Assembly (NCBI RefSeq): GCF_905220565.1
Contig: NC_059396.1
Location: forward strand, 15,581,706 to 15,645,705
Reading direction: 5' to 3'
Origin: Melitaea cinxia
Lineage: Eukaryota; Arthropoda; Insecta; Lepidoptera; Nymphalidae
Length of the DNA: 64,000 nucleotides
Of the stretch, positions 21,901 to 31,886 are shown one piece after another. The notes under the pieces are model-generated. The model did not search any database, had not been told where the DNA came from, and saw only the letters and a program-made list of their open reading frames with translations. Made by a program: the position numbers and the translations under genes. The stretch's first letter is position 1, and every line of letters begins with the position of its first letter.

Positions 21901-24900
21901 GGATACCATCTACAAAGAGATAAAAATGTTATTAAAATATTATTAGTATTATAGTTTTATATTTTAAAATGCTATTTATTTTTATACATGTGATATACCC
22001 ACACACCTCGTGTTCTGGAAATTTAGATGCACAAAGTTCACAGTCTTGATGTAAGTAAACTAGTGCTGATGTGAGATCTGCACATTCTAATGCAGCCAAA
22101 AGAGCCGCAGGAGGATCTGTTCCTTGCGCAATCAAATTCACAGCAAGCTGGGCTTGTTCCCATGTTTCTGTGGCACCTTCTGCTAATAGCATTCGTGCTT
22201 GTCTCTAGGAATATCAAATATTAATTTTACATATAGCAATAAATTTAATTAAAATTGTAAACTATACTATACATAAAAGAAGAGAATAAAATATATTACC
22301 TCGGGTGAACCTTCTGGCAGACGAACATTGGCTAAGTCTATTAGTTGACCAGAAATTTGACGCAAAGTTACAGGTTGTATTGGTGAAAGTGGTGTTGGAA
22401 TTGATTCTTCTTCTTTATACAAATTTATTTGAAAGACTTGTTCCTCTTTGTCACTATCAGTCCATTCATCTTCTGTGCGACACGTTTCTCTAAAAAATTC
22501 ATTTTTTTTCTTTACGACAGATGTTTCTTGCTGCTGAGATTGTTTAGATTCTTGTGATAGAGGAGGTTGAGGAGCTGGGTTCCTTTTTGTTATTTTAGAA
22601 GTTGAAGCTATTACTTCCGGCATCGAAGGAGAGTCTGTGTTCGTTTTCATCACTTTGTTGTTAAATAGTCTCGTTTGCAATTTCTTAACCTGTCCACTTT
22701 GAACATTTCCAAAGTGACCTTTCGGGGGATTAGGTGCAGGATACTGTTTTAAGCTAGCTCTTCGAATAGGAACTTTACTAGTTATAAGTTTAGGTAAATT
22801 TTTACCATCTATTTTTTGTTTGGGACTTTGTATCGTTTTTATTAGTTTTGGAATATTTGATTTATTTGTTACAGGAGGTGATTTTAATTTTTCATTACCG
22901 TCAAAAGGCACCTTGTCTGGGTTTTCTTTTCTGTGTGAGTGAAAACTAGATTCGTTTCCCGTTTGAGCGCTAATATTTTGGTGTCTACGATCGCTTAAAA
23001 TATTGTTGTCGAAAATTTCGGCATTTCGATCCATTAATGTGTTTTCAATGGTATGTTCTTTAGGGCTAAGAGAACTTGTCTGATTTAAATCTTCCGTAAT
23101 TGTATTTTCACTATTTGTATTTAATGTCGATATAATAACTGGAACTGATTTATGTTCTTCTAAAGTTTCAACTTTGTTATTGAAAATAACGTTCTGTTCT
23201 TTCGTTGATTGTATATCTTCGTCGGGTATATTATTTTCTAAGACTTCTTGCAAAGATTCATCTACAATTTCTTTTGCTCGATCACTAAAATCTGGTTCAA
23301 GGGAGATTCTGTTTTCCACATTTAATGAATCAACCAAATTTCCTACGTATGCAGTAAAAAATTGGGGAATTTGATCAGTAACTATTAACTTAGTAGGTGA
23401 ATCAGGCTTAAAATAAAAGGTAGTAATGTTGTGTCTGGTGTATTCAGGAATTAATTTTGTTGTTACTTTAGTTTCATTATCATTATTTACAGAATTTTTC
23501 TTGTAATTTCTATCAATATAGTTATGCACCTTATTTTTTTCATTGTTTTGTCCATTGTTGTTAAGTTCAGCGTAGATTTCTTCAAAAGAATTTACTGCAG
23601 CAAATAAATTGTTATTTACATCTTGACTATTTCTTGTTTGTTGTTTTGGCTCATTGAGTTCTATTGTCATAGTATGTTCTTCTTGTAAGCTTCTAGCTAT
23701 AGAATTTAGCATTTCAATGTTGGTTTGCTTAAAATCTTCGAGCTCATTCTCGACATGATCCATAGCTTCTTCAAAATTATCATTATCTTCCGAACTAGTT
23801 CTTTGGACAGATATTCGAGTGTTCAGTTGGTTACTTGGGTCTTCTTCGGCGCTAGTTGATGTATCTTTTTCATCGGATGATAAGTCTTCTGTGTCATTAC
23901 CATGCGTATCACTAAAACTAGACTCTTTTTCTGATGAGGAATGCATATCATTACTGCTGTCACCTACTTCACTTTGAGTAATGCTATTATTGTCTATGTA
24001 ATTAATATCAGAATTGATTTCTTTTTTCATTTGTTGAATTAATTTTTGCGTATTGTCTACTATGTCGTTTAGGTTAGTTGTTTTATTATTTACATTCTTT
24101 GTATGATCTTTTTGAACAAGTTCTTCACTTTCATTATTATTTTTACTTGAAATATTTTTTTCATTTAAATTTGTTTTCTCATGAATTTCCTTGAATTTTT
24201 TGTTGGTCATTTTATCAATAGGAGTTAACTGGGATTCAGTATCTTTTGACTTGTTTATTATATTTGCATCTTTTATTTGATTTGCTGATGTATTATCAAT
24301 ATTTTCTTGGTCATTTTCAGTAATAATTTGTTTTAAGTTCTCGTTTATTCCGTTAACATCATTGTTTAATCTTGGTAATGGGCTCGATCTTGTTAATGCA
24401 TTATACGCAGCAATAAAGTCATTTTCTGATTGAATTAAATCTGGTACATTAGGCTGGTCTTCTGTAGAGGTTGTAGTGAGTGTTAAGTTTTTACCCTTCA
24501 AATTTGATGAACGGTTGCCCAACAAACCTTTGAGAAGTAAGTTTTCATCGCCTAAAGGTATACCAGCTTTAATTAGTAAAGTCTTTAATTTTTCCGCTAT
24601 GTCTTGGCTATTGTTAACGCCAGTGTTTACGTTTGTTACATTTGTGTGTTCTTTTATTATTGGTCGTTCTAATTCATAATTCGTCATGGTATTTATTTCT
24701 AATGGTAAGTACATCCAGTCATCGTCTTGAAATTTTTTTGTAGTTACTTCAAATTCATCTGAACTGTCTTCTGCTGAAATGTAAACGTTAATGTTATGAT
24801 GACGTTATTCGATGTTATGGCGATTTTTGATTTATGTAATGTTATTAGTTTTTGTTGGTCTTTTTTAGATTACCGCGAGTGCGGTGTATGTGGCCGGATA

Positions 24901-27900
24901 ATGCAGATGGGGGCGCTCCTTCGTCATCTGCACCTGTAGGTGGGCCCCACACGTGACCCCGCATTCTACTTTCTTCACCGACACCCATCATCTCTGCCTA
25001 AAAATTTTTTCTTAAATAATAAAGAAATTAGATTTATATTTATATTTGTCAGCATACCTTGAATATAGAAGTGTTACAAAACAAATAGAAATAAATCGTA
25101 CCTGTCGGCGATATCTCTCAACACATTCGTTAACAGCAGGCCACATAGCTCCTCTATGTCTCGCTAAAGACGCGCGAGCTTCGAGATCCGTGACGGTAAC
25201 TCCTGGTGCGAGCCGGGCAGCGGCGGCGCGTACTCCTGCGACAAGACTGGGCCACCGCTCGCTCAGCCACGCGAGTGGAGCTACTGGATTTTGTGCTAAC
25301 GCTGCATGAACTTCAGCTGCACTAAAACCTAATCTTTCAGCTTCTGTCATTAAACGTGCCAATTCTAAGCCCCTTTCAGCTTCACGCCTCGAGCCAGCTA
25401 GTGCTTCGAGTGATATTGCGCGATTATTCGACAGCGGTTCGGGAGAAGGAGCCTATAAAATTTTAAAACAAAGATTGGGTAGGTTAGGTTAGGTTACATA
25501 AAATCAACTACGAAGTTTAGATTTCTGTATTATAGGGTTTAAATAAGTATTACATTTTTTTGAGATAGTTAATGCTTTTGAAGAATTACATAACTTTTTT
25601 ACCTCAGATCCATAAACACTTGAGCGTCGTGCCGGTCGTCGTCGGACATCGAGATGTGATGCTCGTCGTGTGAGACGGGTGGCTCGTTGCCGCTCGCTCT
25701 CGCTCCAGTCTGCACTTGGACTACTGTCACGGGGCTCTCGCCATTCCCACCTGCCACCAGTGGTGCGAACACTTCTTTCGCTATCCTGGAGTTTTAAAAA
25801 ATCAGATATTCGGATACACAAAATATACAAAAATTCTCATAAATCTAAATATTTGCTGACTGATCTTACGCGTGTATCACTAGATAAAGAAAGTCTACTA
25901 TGTGATCTTTCTCGCCGATTCTCATCCCGTAAACGTCGCCTCGATCGAGATCTTGTTACTGATTGAGCTCGCTCCCAATTACTCGGGACTTCATAAGTCT
26001 GTAATAATGTAGAATTGATAATTTTTGTTCTTCCATTTTTTCAATGGCAATATTGATAGCATATTAGGTGTTACAATAGAAAATCATGAACCTTACTTGT
26101 GTTGAAATACTCTGTGGTGGTGGAGAAGTTCCAGTAGTAGTACGACTAGATTTAGATGAAGGTCGAATATCATCATTTTCTCGAGGAGGCGAGTTTCCAA
26201 CGGACTTTTTTTGAAAATTTATGGAGTTACTTTGGTGAGATGACATTGTACGCTTGGGACTATCTCTTGGTGGGGAGGGACCTACAGAAACGCTATGTGA
26301 CTTTATAGGTACGTCTACAGGACTATCAAGTCTCGTAGAAGATCCAAATTTATTTGAGGTTTGATTTGTTGTATTATTTTTTGATAAAGATATTTTCTGT
26401 CTATCTTGAAATTCTTTTGGAGGCGATGGACCTACTGCTATATCATGTCGAATTCGCTTTGATTCTATTCGATCATTACTTTGTTCCTTTACGAGAGGAG
26501 TTGTTTGTTTATTTACAGTTTTAGACACTGATTTATCTTCTCTTGGAGGAGATGGTCCACATCCTGTAGACGTACGTTCTTTAGTAGATCTGGTATTGTT
26601 GATTTTGCTATCTGAAAATAAAAAGTTTTCATTTTCAAATTTGTGTTATCTTTAAAACTAAAAATTTAATAGTATAATGTTATAAAGTAATTGTACCATT
26701 TTTTATTCGAGTTTGCTCAGCTACACGGTTAGACGGTGAGGTAGGAGAATGTGAATTTCTTTCGGCAATTTTAAGATTAGTAACACCGTTTTTAACAACA
26801 TCGGCAATAATTTTCGGTTTTACAGTTGGTGTTCGGCAGCACACTGCGCATACTCTTACACCAGGCTCGTTTACAAAGGTGCAATGTTCGCATTGCCAGG
26901 AAGCAATTGCTGGTGGTGGAGCGGGGCCTAACAGGTTCTCTTCTTCTTTATCTTGTATATCTGGGTGATCGCTTTCTACTTCACTCTCAGAGTCAGCATC
27001 ACTTGATGGTAACGGTGGAGACGGTGTCCGATGCTTAGACCGACGTGACGTGCGAGATCGTACGCTTAAAGCTGGAGAGGCAGCTCGGGAACCTGCTCGT
27101 GAAGCTGCACGTGATGCTCGACTCTCGACTGGAAATATTAATTTAATTATGCTTGAAAGTACTAAGATAAAAAATTTGCGTATATATATTTTACGACTAT
27201 AATCCTAATCTATACATATATAAAAGAGAAAGGACATTCATCACGAAATCTCCGAAACTATAACACCTACAAACTTGAAATTTGGAAAGGTAGGTTCTAT
27301 ATAAATTAAGTATATTAAGCTTTGTATACATATTATTATAATTATAATTTATTTAGAAGTAATAAATGCGGAGGATAAGTTACAAGAAATTGTCAATGTT
27401 TTGACATATTCGATCTGATATATTCTCATATATGATTGAGTTTTAACATTAGAAATATTAACACTTTGGCATCATAACTTACTTCTACGATATGGCTGTG
27501 GGGTTTGTGGTGGATGGATATGTGCTTGAGGAAGCATTCGAGGGTTGTGCGTGCCTACGTGTGGATTACAACAAGTTTGCGGCCAGGCAGCAAGACCAGG
27601 CCCTGGGCCTGGACTAAGCCACTGGTGATCTAAGTTGGCGCAACTTCCATAACGCCAGGGATTGCCAGCGCAGTGAGCGCATCCAGAACAACCTGTTGGT
27701 CCTCCACCTAATTCCATGACAGATGTTCCACGCCTTAACGGGCGTCCCCAACTCTGGGTAGTCAAATTTTCTTGTCCTTCCCATGGCTCAAGTGGATGTG
27801 GTTGCTGCACCTGTAGAATAAAGTAAGTAAAACAGTAATATATTTTTCCACATTTCATCAAACTTAGTCGTAGTAAAGAGGATATTAAATACTTCCATAT

Positions 27901-30900
27901 AATCTTAAAGTACGTAATATACGTGTACGTATATCAATACTATGTACCTATGTATCTTACATTCTACTGTTTAATATCTCTCCTATAATTTTTTGTAATG
28001 TGCCTACCATATTTTGAGCCATGTTAAATCCCGAAAGAGAAGCACGTGGTCTGCCCCAAGAAGAGAATTGTCCAATAGTGTGCTCTTGACTAGCAACAGG
28101 TGCGTTTGCATGATGGACTGCATTAGGCAAGTATGGCATACTGCCCATGTGTGCTGTCATATTCATTACTGCTGGCTGCGGGTGTTGGATATGAGCGCGT
28201 TGTGTTGCAAAATGATTGGTATTAGTTATTGTTGGATTATGCGCTCCCTGTGATATGTTAAGAGTAGCTCGTCGTTGGTCCAAAACTTGTGGTCGAGGAC
28301 TTGCGCTTGTTCTTTCGCCACTTATCTGTGAAAGATAAAGGTTTTCATTATAGCACCAAAATACTATTTTTTAAGGGCATGGCGTGAAGTCGTCTGTAAT
28401 ATGTCAGTTCAATTTGGAACCCCTTCTACTTGGTTTACTTGCAATGAATAGAGAATATCCCGAGATCCTTTACTCGACATCTAGCGTATACGTCCAGCGG
28501 CATCACTCACAGAAACCCTTACAACCAGCGCCTAGCCTTCATTAAAATGCCTGCACTTAGGACTCGATAATCGGCAAAGGTGCACACATCAGAATTAATT
28601 TGCATTTTCTATTACAAAAATGTTATCATGTGTGTACTGCTGGTGGCCTATTTAAATAAATAAAGCAATTCATTTAAAGTATTGCATAGTGTTTTTTAAT
28701 CTTTAGGAACTACGAATATGGATGACAATTCAATGTATGAACAAACTCTCTATGGGTAAAAAAGAGATATGTATCTTTTTCAACTTTGGCGCTCGTGGTT
28801 TTCAAACGTATTTTATTTAACAATTCCGGATACAGACTACGGACCTTAAGTAACCCAAAAATTTCAACGGTTAAGAAAAATTATGTCATAGTATGTTTAT
28901 ATATGAAAGAAATAACAAAAAAATTGGTTGTCTGTAAATTTGGTTTACGGACGATAGTTTAACGTGACAACGTCATATACATATCTTTATATCATAACAA
29001 AACATCTCCTCGGACGCATGGGCCAATTGAGTGGAAGAGAGATAGATCGGCGCAAGCGTACAATGAGCGTAACGGGTCAATGAGTCATCCCTTTTCGTGC
29101 ATGCAGCCGGCCATCAGCCGGCGTTCATCGATTTATTAGACATTGTCACGACAAAAAATGACAAATAATTGCTTTATGATAGTTTAAAATAGATATTATT
29201 TAGTGAAAAATTATCGATACCTTATGTCTTCGTGGCGGCGGGACCGGAGGGGCAACCTTCGGTGGCAGCGGGGGTCGTTCATCAAGAATTTGTGAATGTG
29301 ATAAAGCCTGTAATGAATTAGCGAATCTGTAATAGCCTGTTTTCAGACCTAAATGTCTCGTTTAAAAATATTTCATCTAAATAGATACCTACATATAAGG
29401 TACAGATGGTACGGATGAGGATTCCAATAAATATCAATAAATTGTTTTCATTGTGCCTATTGTTATTTACATATACGTCACATTGTATACATAACATTTT
29501 AAATCACGGGCATCTAGCCAACATTATGACGCGAGTATTTATTTAGAACTAATCGTCTCTATTAAGAGGCACGAGTGTGCTAACTACGTGCTACCTGAGT
29601 AATTCTAAATCCTAATTTATAAAGTTAACAATAATACATTATGCGCCCCGATCGACCGATTTGTATTCACAAATATTTATATAATAATTTTATTTTTATT
29701 TTAAACTAGCTGCGTCCGCGTGGAATTGGACAAAAAAGTTGTTGTTCAGTCTTCAAAGCTATAAAATAAATAAATTTCTAAAGTAAAAGTAGTCTACGTT
29801 ACTCTTTACTACACCAGCTATCCGCCAGTGAAAATCCCGTCAAAATCGGTTTAGCTGTTTCAGAGATTAGCCGGAACAAACAGACAGACAGACAGACAAA
29901 AATTGTAAAATATGTTTTCTTGGTATATGTACCGTGTATCCATATGCATCTAGTAAAAAGCGGTTATTTTAATATTACAAACAGATACTCCAATTTTATT
30001 TTAATTGTATAAATATAAATTATTTTCCACCTAATTCTAAATAAGTATTAAAAGTGACGAGTGCCCAATTACAAAACAATATTTTATACAACAAATTTAG
30101 GTAATATTGGTTAAAATGCCGACAAAATAAATGAATTGTACGTTTCATTTATTTTTATTTTTATTATAGCAGTAAAAAATAATAACGACGCGTTTGCGTA
30201 ACGGTCATAGCACTGGTTTGTGGCTGTTGCGCTGGTGGTTGTGGGTGCGATCCCCGCACATGACAAACATTTGTATTAACCATGCAGATGTTTGCCGTGA
30301 TCTGGGCGTTTGTGCAATCCTTGTGGGTCTCCCCAAGTCTTGCCTCGGAGAGCACGTTAAGCTTTCGGTCCCGGTTGTTATCATATACACCTGATAGCGA
30401 TCGTTACTCATAGTATGGAATATATCTGCCAACCCGCATTAGAGTAGCGGGGTGGATTAATCTCTGATCCTTCTCCTACATGGGGAAAGAGGTCTATGCC
30501 CAGCAGTGGGTTATTACAGGCTGGAGTGAACAAATAATAAGGATTTTGGCACATACTATACAGTTTCGTGTCTTATTTTCCTATTAAAATAAAATCTACA
30601 TTGAATCAAAAAACAACAATATTCACTTGACGTTGATGATGTCTCCGTTTCGGGTGCCTATGGTACATGTCATCACACGAGGCGCACAGTGCACGTCGAC
30701 CGCATTCAGTGCATCGCACGCGCGCACCTCCTCCGCCACACAGCCCACAGGAGGCTCCCGCGTCTGTTGGGTGACCTAAAATTTGAGACTACGTAAAATT
30801 TATGACTACATTAACATTTACGAGTTCAAACTCGTTCTGAACATAATATTGTAAAATTATTTATTGAAGTTGCACGTTGGTATATCTTCTAAATCTGATG

Positions 30901-31886
30901 TTTGTTAATTAAGGTTGGTTTTGATCCTACATAATAAAAATATTGGATTTTATTGGTTTATTAAATTAAGTAATAAACATTTTACGCTTAATTAAGATAG
31001 TAGGCACTATTTTTTATATCATACTAGTTTCTGCACGCGACTTCATCCGCGTGGGACAGAGGCGCGTGCTGCTCATTATTTTGCTGCGATGTTATTTTAA
31101 AACTGCGATATCTCCTGAGATACTCATTGAAATCGAATTATGTAAAAGGCTGTTTTGTTTTAAATTACATACTTGTGATGAATAACGTATTTATTAAGAT
31201 AAGGATTAATACTCGTATCATGTTTATAAAAACATCTTCACAAATAATGCTTTATTTTAGAACAAACTTGGTTAGCATAAAAAAGGTTATAGTGAGCCAA
31301 CCTTAAAAGATATGCTGTTGCGAACTTTTTTTTTGAACATTTAAAGAGGATCAATTCTGCCATACATGATTTTTACGAAATTTTAACTGTTTTCACAGCG
31401 CATGCAGCGGAAACTCTTAAAAGGAAAAAAGAACTCCCGATTTTGAAACATTCTTCGTTGGTGCTCCGCTTCTTTTGGTCTTAGCGTGATGATATATAGC
31501 CTTCCTCGATAAATGGGCTATCTAACACTAAAAGAATTTTTCAAATCGGACTAGTAGTTTTTGAGATTAGCGCGTTCAAACAAACACACAAACTCTTCAG
31601 CTTTATAATATTAGCATAGATGATAATACAAATATGAATCTATTTCTTAGATGACATAGTATTTTGTCTAATTCTAGACAGTATTTAATTTTTTACCAGT
31701 AGGAGGTCTAGGCGGAGGCGGCGGTGGTGCTTGCATGTTTGCGTTTACATATTGGTCAGAAGGGAACTCCACAACCTCGTAGTCTGGTTCGGGCTTCGCC
31801 ATAGGAGATCGGGAAGTGACAGAACGGACGGACAGAGGCGTGCTCGGCACTGCCGAGCGTGGGTCTCGTCCCCGATTCTTCAGCAT
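18853..31886 (-). CDS. LUBEL: LUBEL / RNF31 (HOIP)-type linear ubiquitin E3 ligase
   Basis: An RBR ligase that makes Met1-linked ubiquitin chains, in insects linked to immune signalling and stress. Exons 5' to 3': 31886-31697, 30775-30627, 29307-29221, 28325-28008, 27810-27483, 27128-26697, 26611-26097, 25998-25870, 25785-25603, 25452-25102, 24997-24874, 24773-22300, 22204-22007, 21909-21682, 21405-21265, 20651-20500, 20405-20210, 20094-19952, then either 19769-19601 or 19573-19411, then probably 18957-18853. Phases agree throughout, for about 2,200 residues. Order of parts: proline-rich N-terminus, Cys/His zinc-binding exon, NZF finger, Ser/Arg-rich linkers, helical UBA-like exon, long acidic disordered region, UBA-like helix, RING1, IBR, RING2 and LDD. 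The ATG at 31886 follows an acceptor directly, so a 5' untranslated or extra coding exon lies upstream. Introns carry a SINE, a Helitron and an RTE-type LINE remnant. Confidence 0.9.
19040..19372 (+). mobile_element. SINE in the last LUBEL intron
   Basis: A near-complete SINE of the 30185 family. It has a tRNA-like head with GAGTTCGATTTAC near 19115, the middle block TTGTGGGTCTCCCCAACGTA, then GGCAGTGAAGCAGCGTGGTG and the end GTGGGACGTTACAGGCTGAA. It lies antisense to LUBEL. Its last bases, read on the minus strand, supply TTCAGCCTGTAA. Confidence 0.75.
19411..19573 (-). other. LUBEL: LUBEL alternative LDD exon B
   Basis: A 163-nt exon entered in phase 2 and leaving in phase 0 at GAG|GTACGC. 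It encodes MHYVEYLAGLARALDPIPIM and then DVSELVAELRRRALPLPERG and an acidic end. It is clearly homologous to exon A (shared HY.EYL..L.R, DP.PI..V..L, RRAL.LP) and to the LDD of HOIP. It is two codons shorter than exon A. If its donor is not used, the frame continues 16 codons into the SINE and stops at 19360. GC content is much higher than in the rest of the gene. Confidence 0.75.
19601..19769 (-). other. LUBEL: LUBEL alternative LDD exon A
   Basis: A 169-nt exon entered in phase 2 (completing a Lys codon split after AA) and leaving in phase 0 at GAG|GTGTGT. It encodes NHYLEYLSRLVRSRNIDPLP, then ILGVDDLETLVRRAALRLPP and a basic end. It continues the helical zinc-bound LDD begun by exon 20094-19952 (TPTGLVDTTCGNEV, AGLCK). 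In HOIP the LDD holds the acceptor ubiquitin and forces Met1 linkage. Exon B starts only 27 nt further on. Confidence 0.8.
19952..22204 (-). other. LUBEL: LUBEL RING1-IBR-RING2 and first LDD exons
   Basis: The catalytic core, in six exons. The UBA-like helix and RING1 start are in 22204-22007 (ending CELCASKFPEHE). RING1 proper is in 21909-21682 (LSCTHRCCRECARHYF, DCVCPYCKEPEL). The IBR is in 21405-21265 (FKWCVECSSGFF, LRCPECKSITCSSC). The linker and RING2 start are in 20651-20500 (GLECPRCRFKYSLS). RING2 is in 20405-20210 (RGGCMHFTCTQCKYEFCYGC, then HHPRNCLFYLRD). The LDD start is in 20094-19952. By family knowledge the catalytic cysteine that takes the ubiquitin thioester is the Cys in RGGCMHF, codon 20398-20396. 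All visible zinc ligands are present, so the ligase looks active. Confidence 0.9.
20767..21225 (-). pseudogene. RTE-type LINE 3' remnant in a LUBEL intron
   Basis: On the minus strand this is the C-terminal end of an RTE-type reverse transcriptase: HAMKPAMLGFSLKDRIRNEN, KISKLKWQWAGPV, LEWRPRLGKRSVGRPLARWS and NVWCELGEAYVQHW. The end of this frame is the same sequence as the 3' 60 bp of the short retroposons (GCGAACTTG, GGAGGCTTATGTCCAGC). It sits wholly within intron 20652-21264, antisense to nothing, in the gene's own direction. Confidence 0.8.
22300..24773 (-). other. LUBEL: LUBEL giant disordered exon
   Basis: One 2,474-nt exon encodes about 825 residues rich in Asn, Glu, Ser, Thr and Lys with almost no aromatic clusters. 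It is likely disordered. It starts EDSSDEFEVTTKKFQDDDWM and ends with QISGQLIDLANVRLPEGSPE, a possible short folded or binding segment next to the UBA-like helix. Proline-rich pieces such as NPAPQPPLSQE and YPAPNPPKGHF near 22580-22740 could bind SH3 or WW domains. No catalytic domain is visible in it. Confidence 0.85.
25102..25452 (-). other. LUBEL: LUBEL helical UBA-like exon
   Basis: 117 codons. The stretch ARLMTEAERLGFSAAEVHAA, LAQNPVAPLAWLSERWPSLV has the three-helix spacing of a UBA or UBA-like domain and ends in an Arg/Ala-rich helix. In HOIP the corresponding region binds the partner HOIL-1L; whether this exon does the same is inference. Confidence 0.65.
26097..26611 (-). other. LUBEL: LUBEL exon with five GPSPPRE-type repeats
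   Basis: A Ser/Thr/Lys-rich exon in which a short motif recurs five times at roughly regular spacing: CGPSPPRED, VGPSPPKEF, VGPSPPRDS, VGNSPPREN and TGTSPPPQS. Each contains an SPP core, a candidate proline-directed phosphorylation or SH3/WW docking site. No known domain is recognised. Confidence 0.75.
26697..27128 (-). other. LUBEL: LUBEL exon with Npl4-type zinc finger (NZF)
   Basis: After an Arg/Ser-rich start (ESRASRAASRAGSRAASPAL) the exon encodes a textbook NZF: WQCEHCTFVNEPGVRVCAVC, with C-x2-C...C-x2-C spacing and the TF dipeptide that contacts ubiquitin in NZF domains. It is the ubiquitin-binding module typical of HOIP/LUBEL. Confidence 0.88.
28880..29140. repeat. Unclassified repeat in a LUBEL intron
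   Basis: Sequence around AATTGGTTGTCTGTAAATTT, TGACAACGTCATATACATAT and GGGTCAATGAGTCATCCC looks like a lepidopteran non-autonomous element. The ends were not resolved. Confidence 0.35.
29707..30015 (-). mobile_element. Helitron-type repeat, uninterrupted copy
   Basis: On the minus strand it ends CCACGCGGACGCAGCTAG (AACTAGCTGCGTCCGCGTGG on the plus strand), after a body with AGCCGGAACAAACAGACAG. It starts around TTACAAACAGATACTCC. It shows the intact order of the family whose 8816 copy is split by a LINE. Confidence 0.6.
30185..30525 (+). mobile_element. Complete tRNA-headed SINE
   Basis: The best full-length SINE here. It has a tRNA-like head with a B box (GGGTGCGATCCC near 30243), the block TTGTGGGTCTCCCCAAGTCT, the body GTTATCATATACACCTGATA, and the 3' end GCAGTGGGTTATTACAGGCTG. 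It lies in the LUBEL intron 29308-30626, antisense to the gene. Confidence 0.75.
31024..31620 (-). mobile_element. Complete non-autonomous Helitron
   Basis: Read on the minus strand it begins TCTATGCTAATATTATAAAG at 31620 and ends with a hairpin (CGCG-GATGAAGT-CGCG) then GTGCAGAAACTAG at 31024. It lies between A and T, the Helitron target, with no duplication. 597 bp, no coding. It sits in the first LUBEL intron. Confidence 0.75.

Larger units (their letters stand above)
27483..31886 (-). other. LUBEL: LUBEL N-terminal exons
   Basis: Five exons. 31886-31697 encodes MLKNRGRDPRSAVP to a PPPPPPRPP run. 30775-30627 has a Cys/His cluster (SCGLCGGGGARVRC, CTECGRRALCASCDDMYHRH) that looks like a B-box or related zinc finger. 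29307-29221 is proline-rich (PPLPPKVAPPVPPPRRHK). 28325-28008 and 27810-27483 are Gln/His/Met-rich, the latter with CSGCAHCAGNPW and SCANLDHQW, a possible second zinc site. The donor used for 28325-28008 is chosen on phase (GTAGGC at 28007); a stronger-looking GTAAGA at 27960 would break the frame. Confidence 0.75.
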
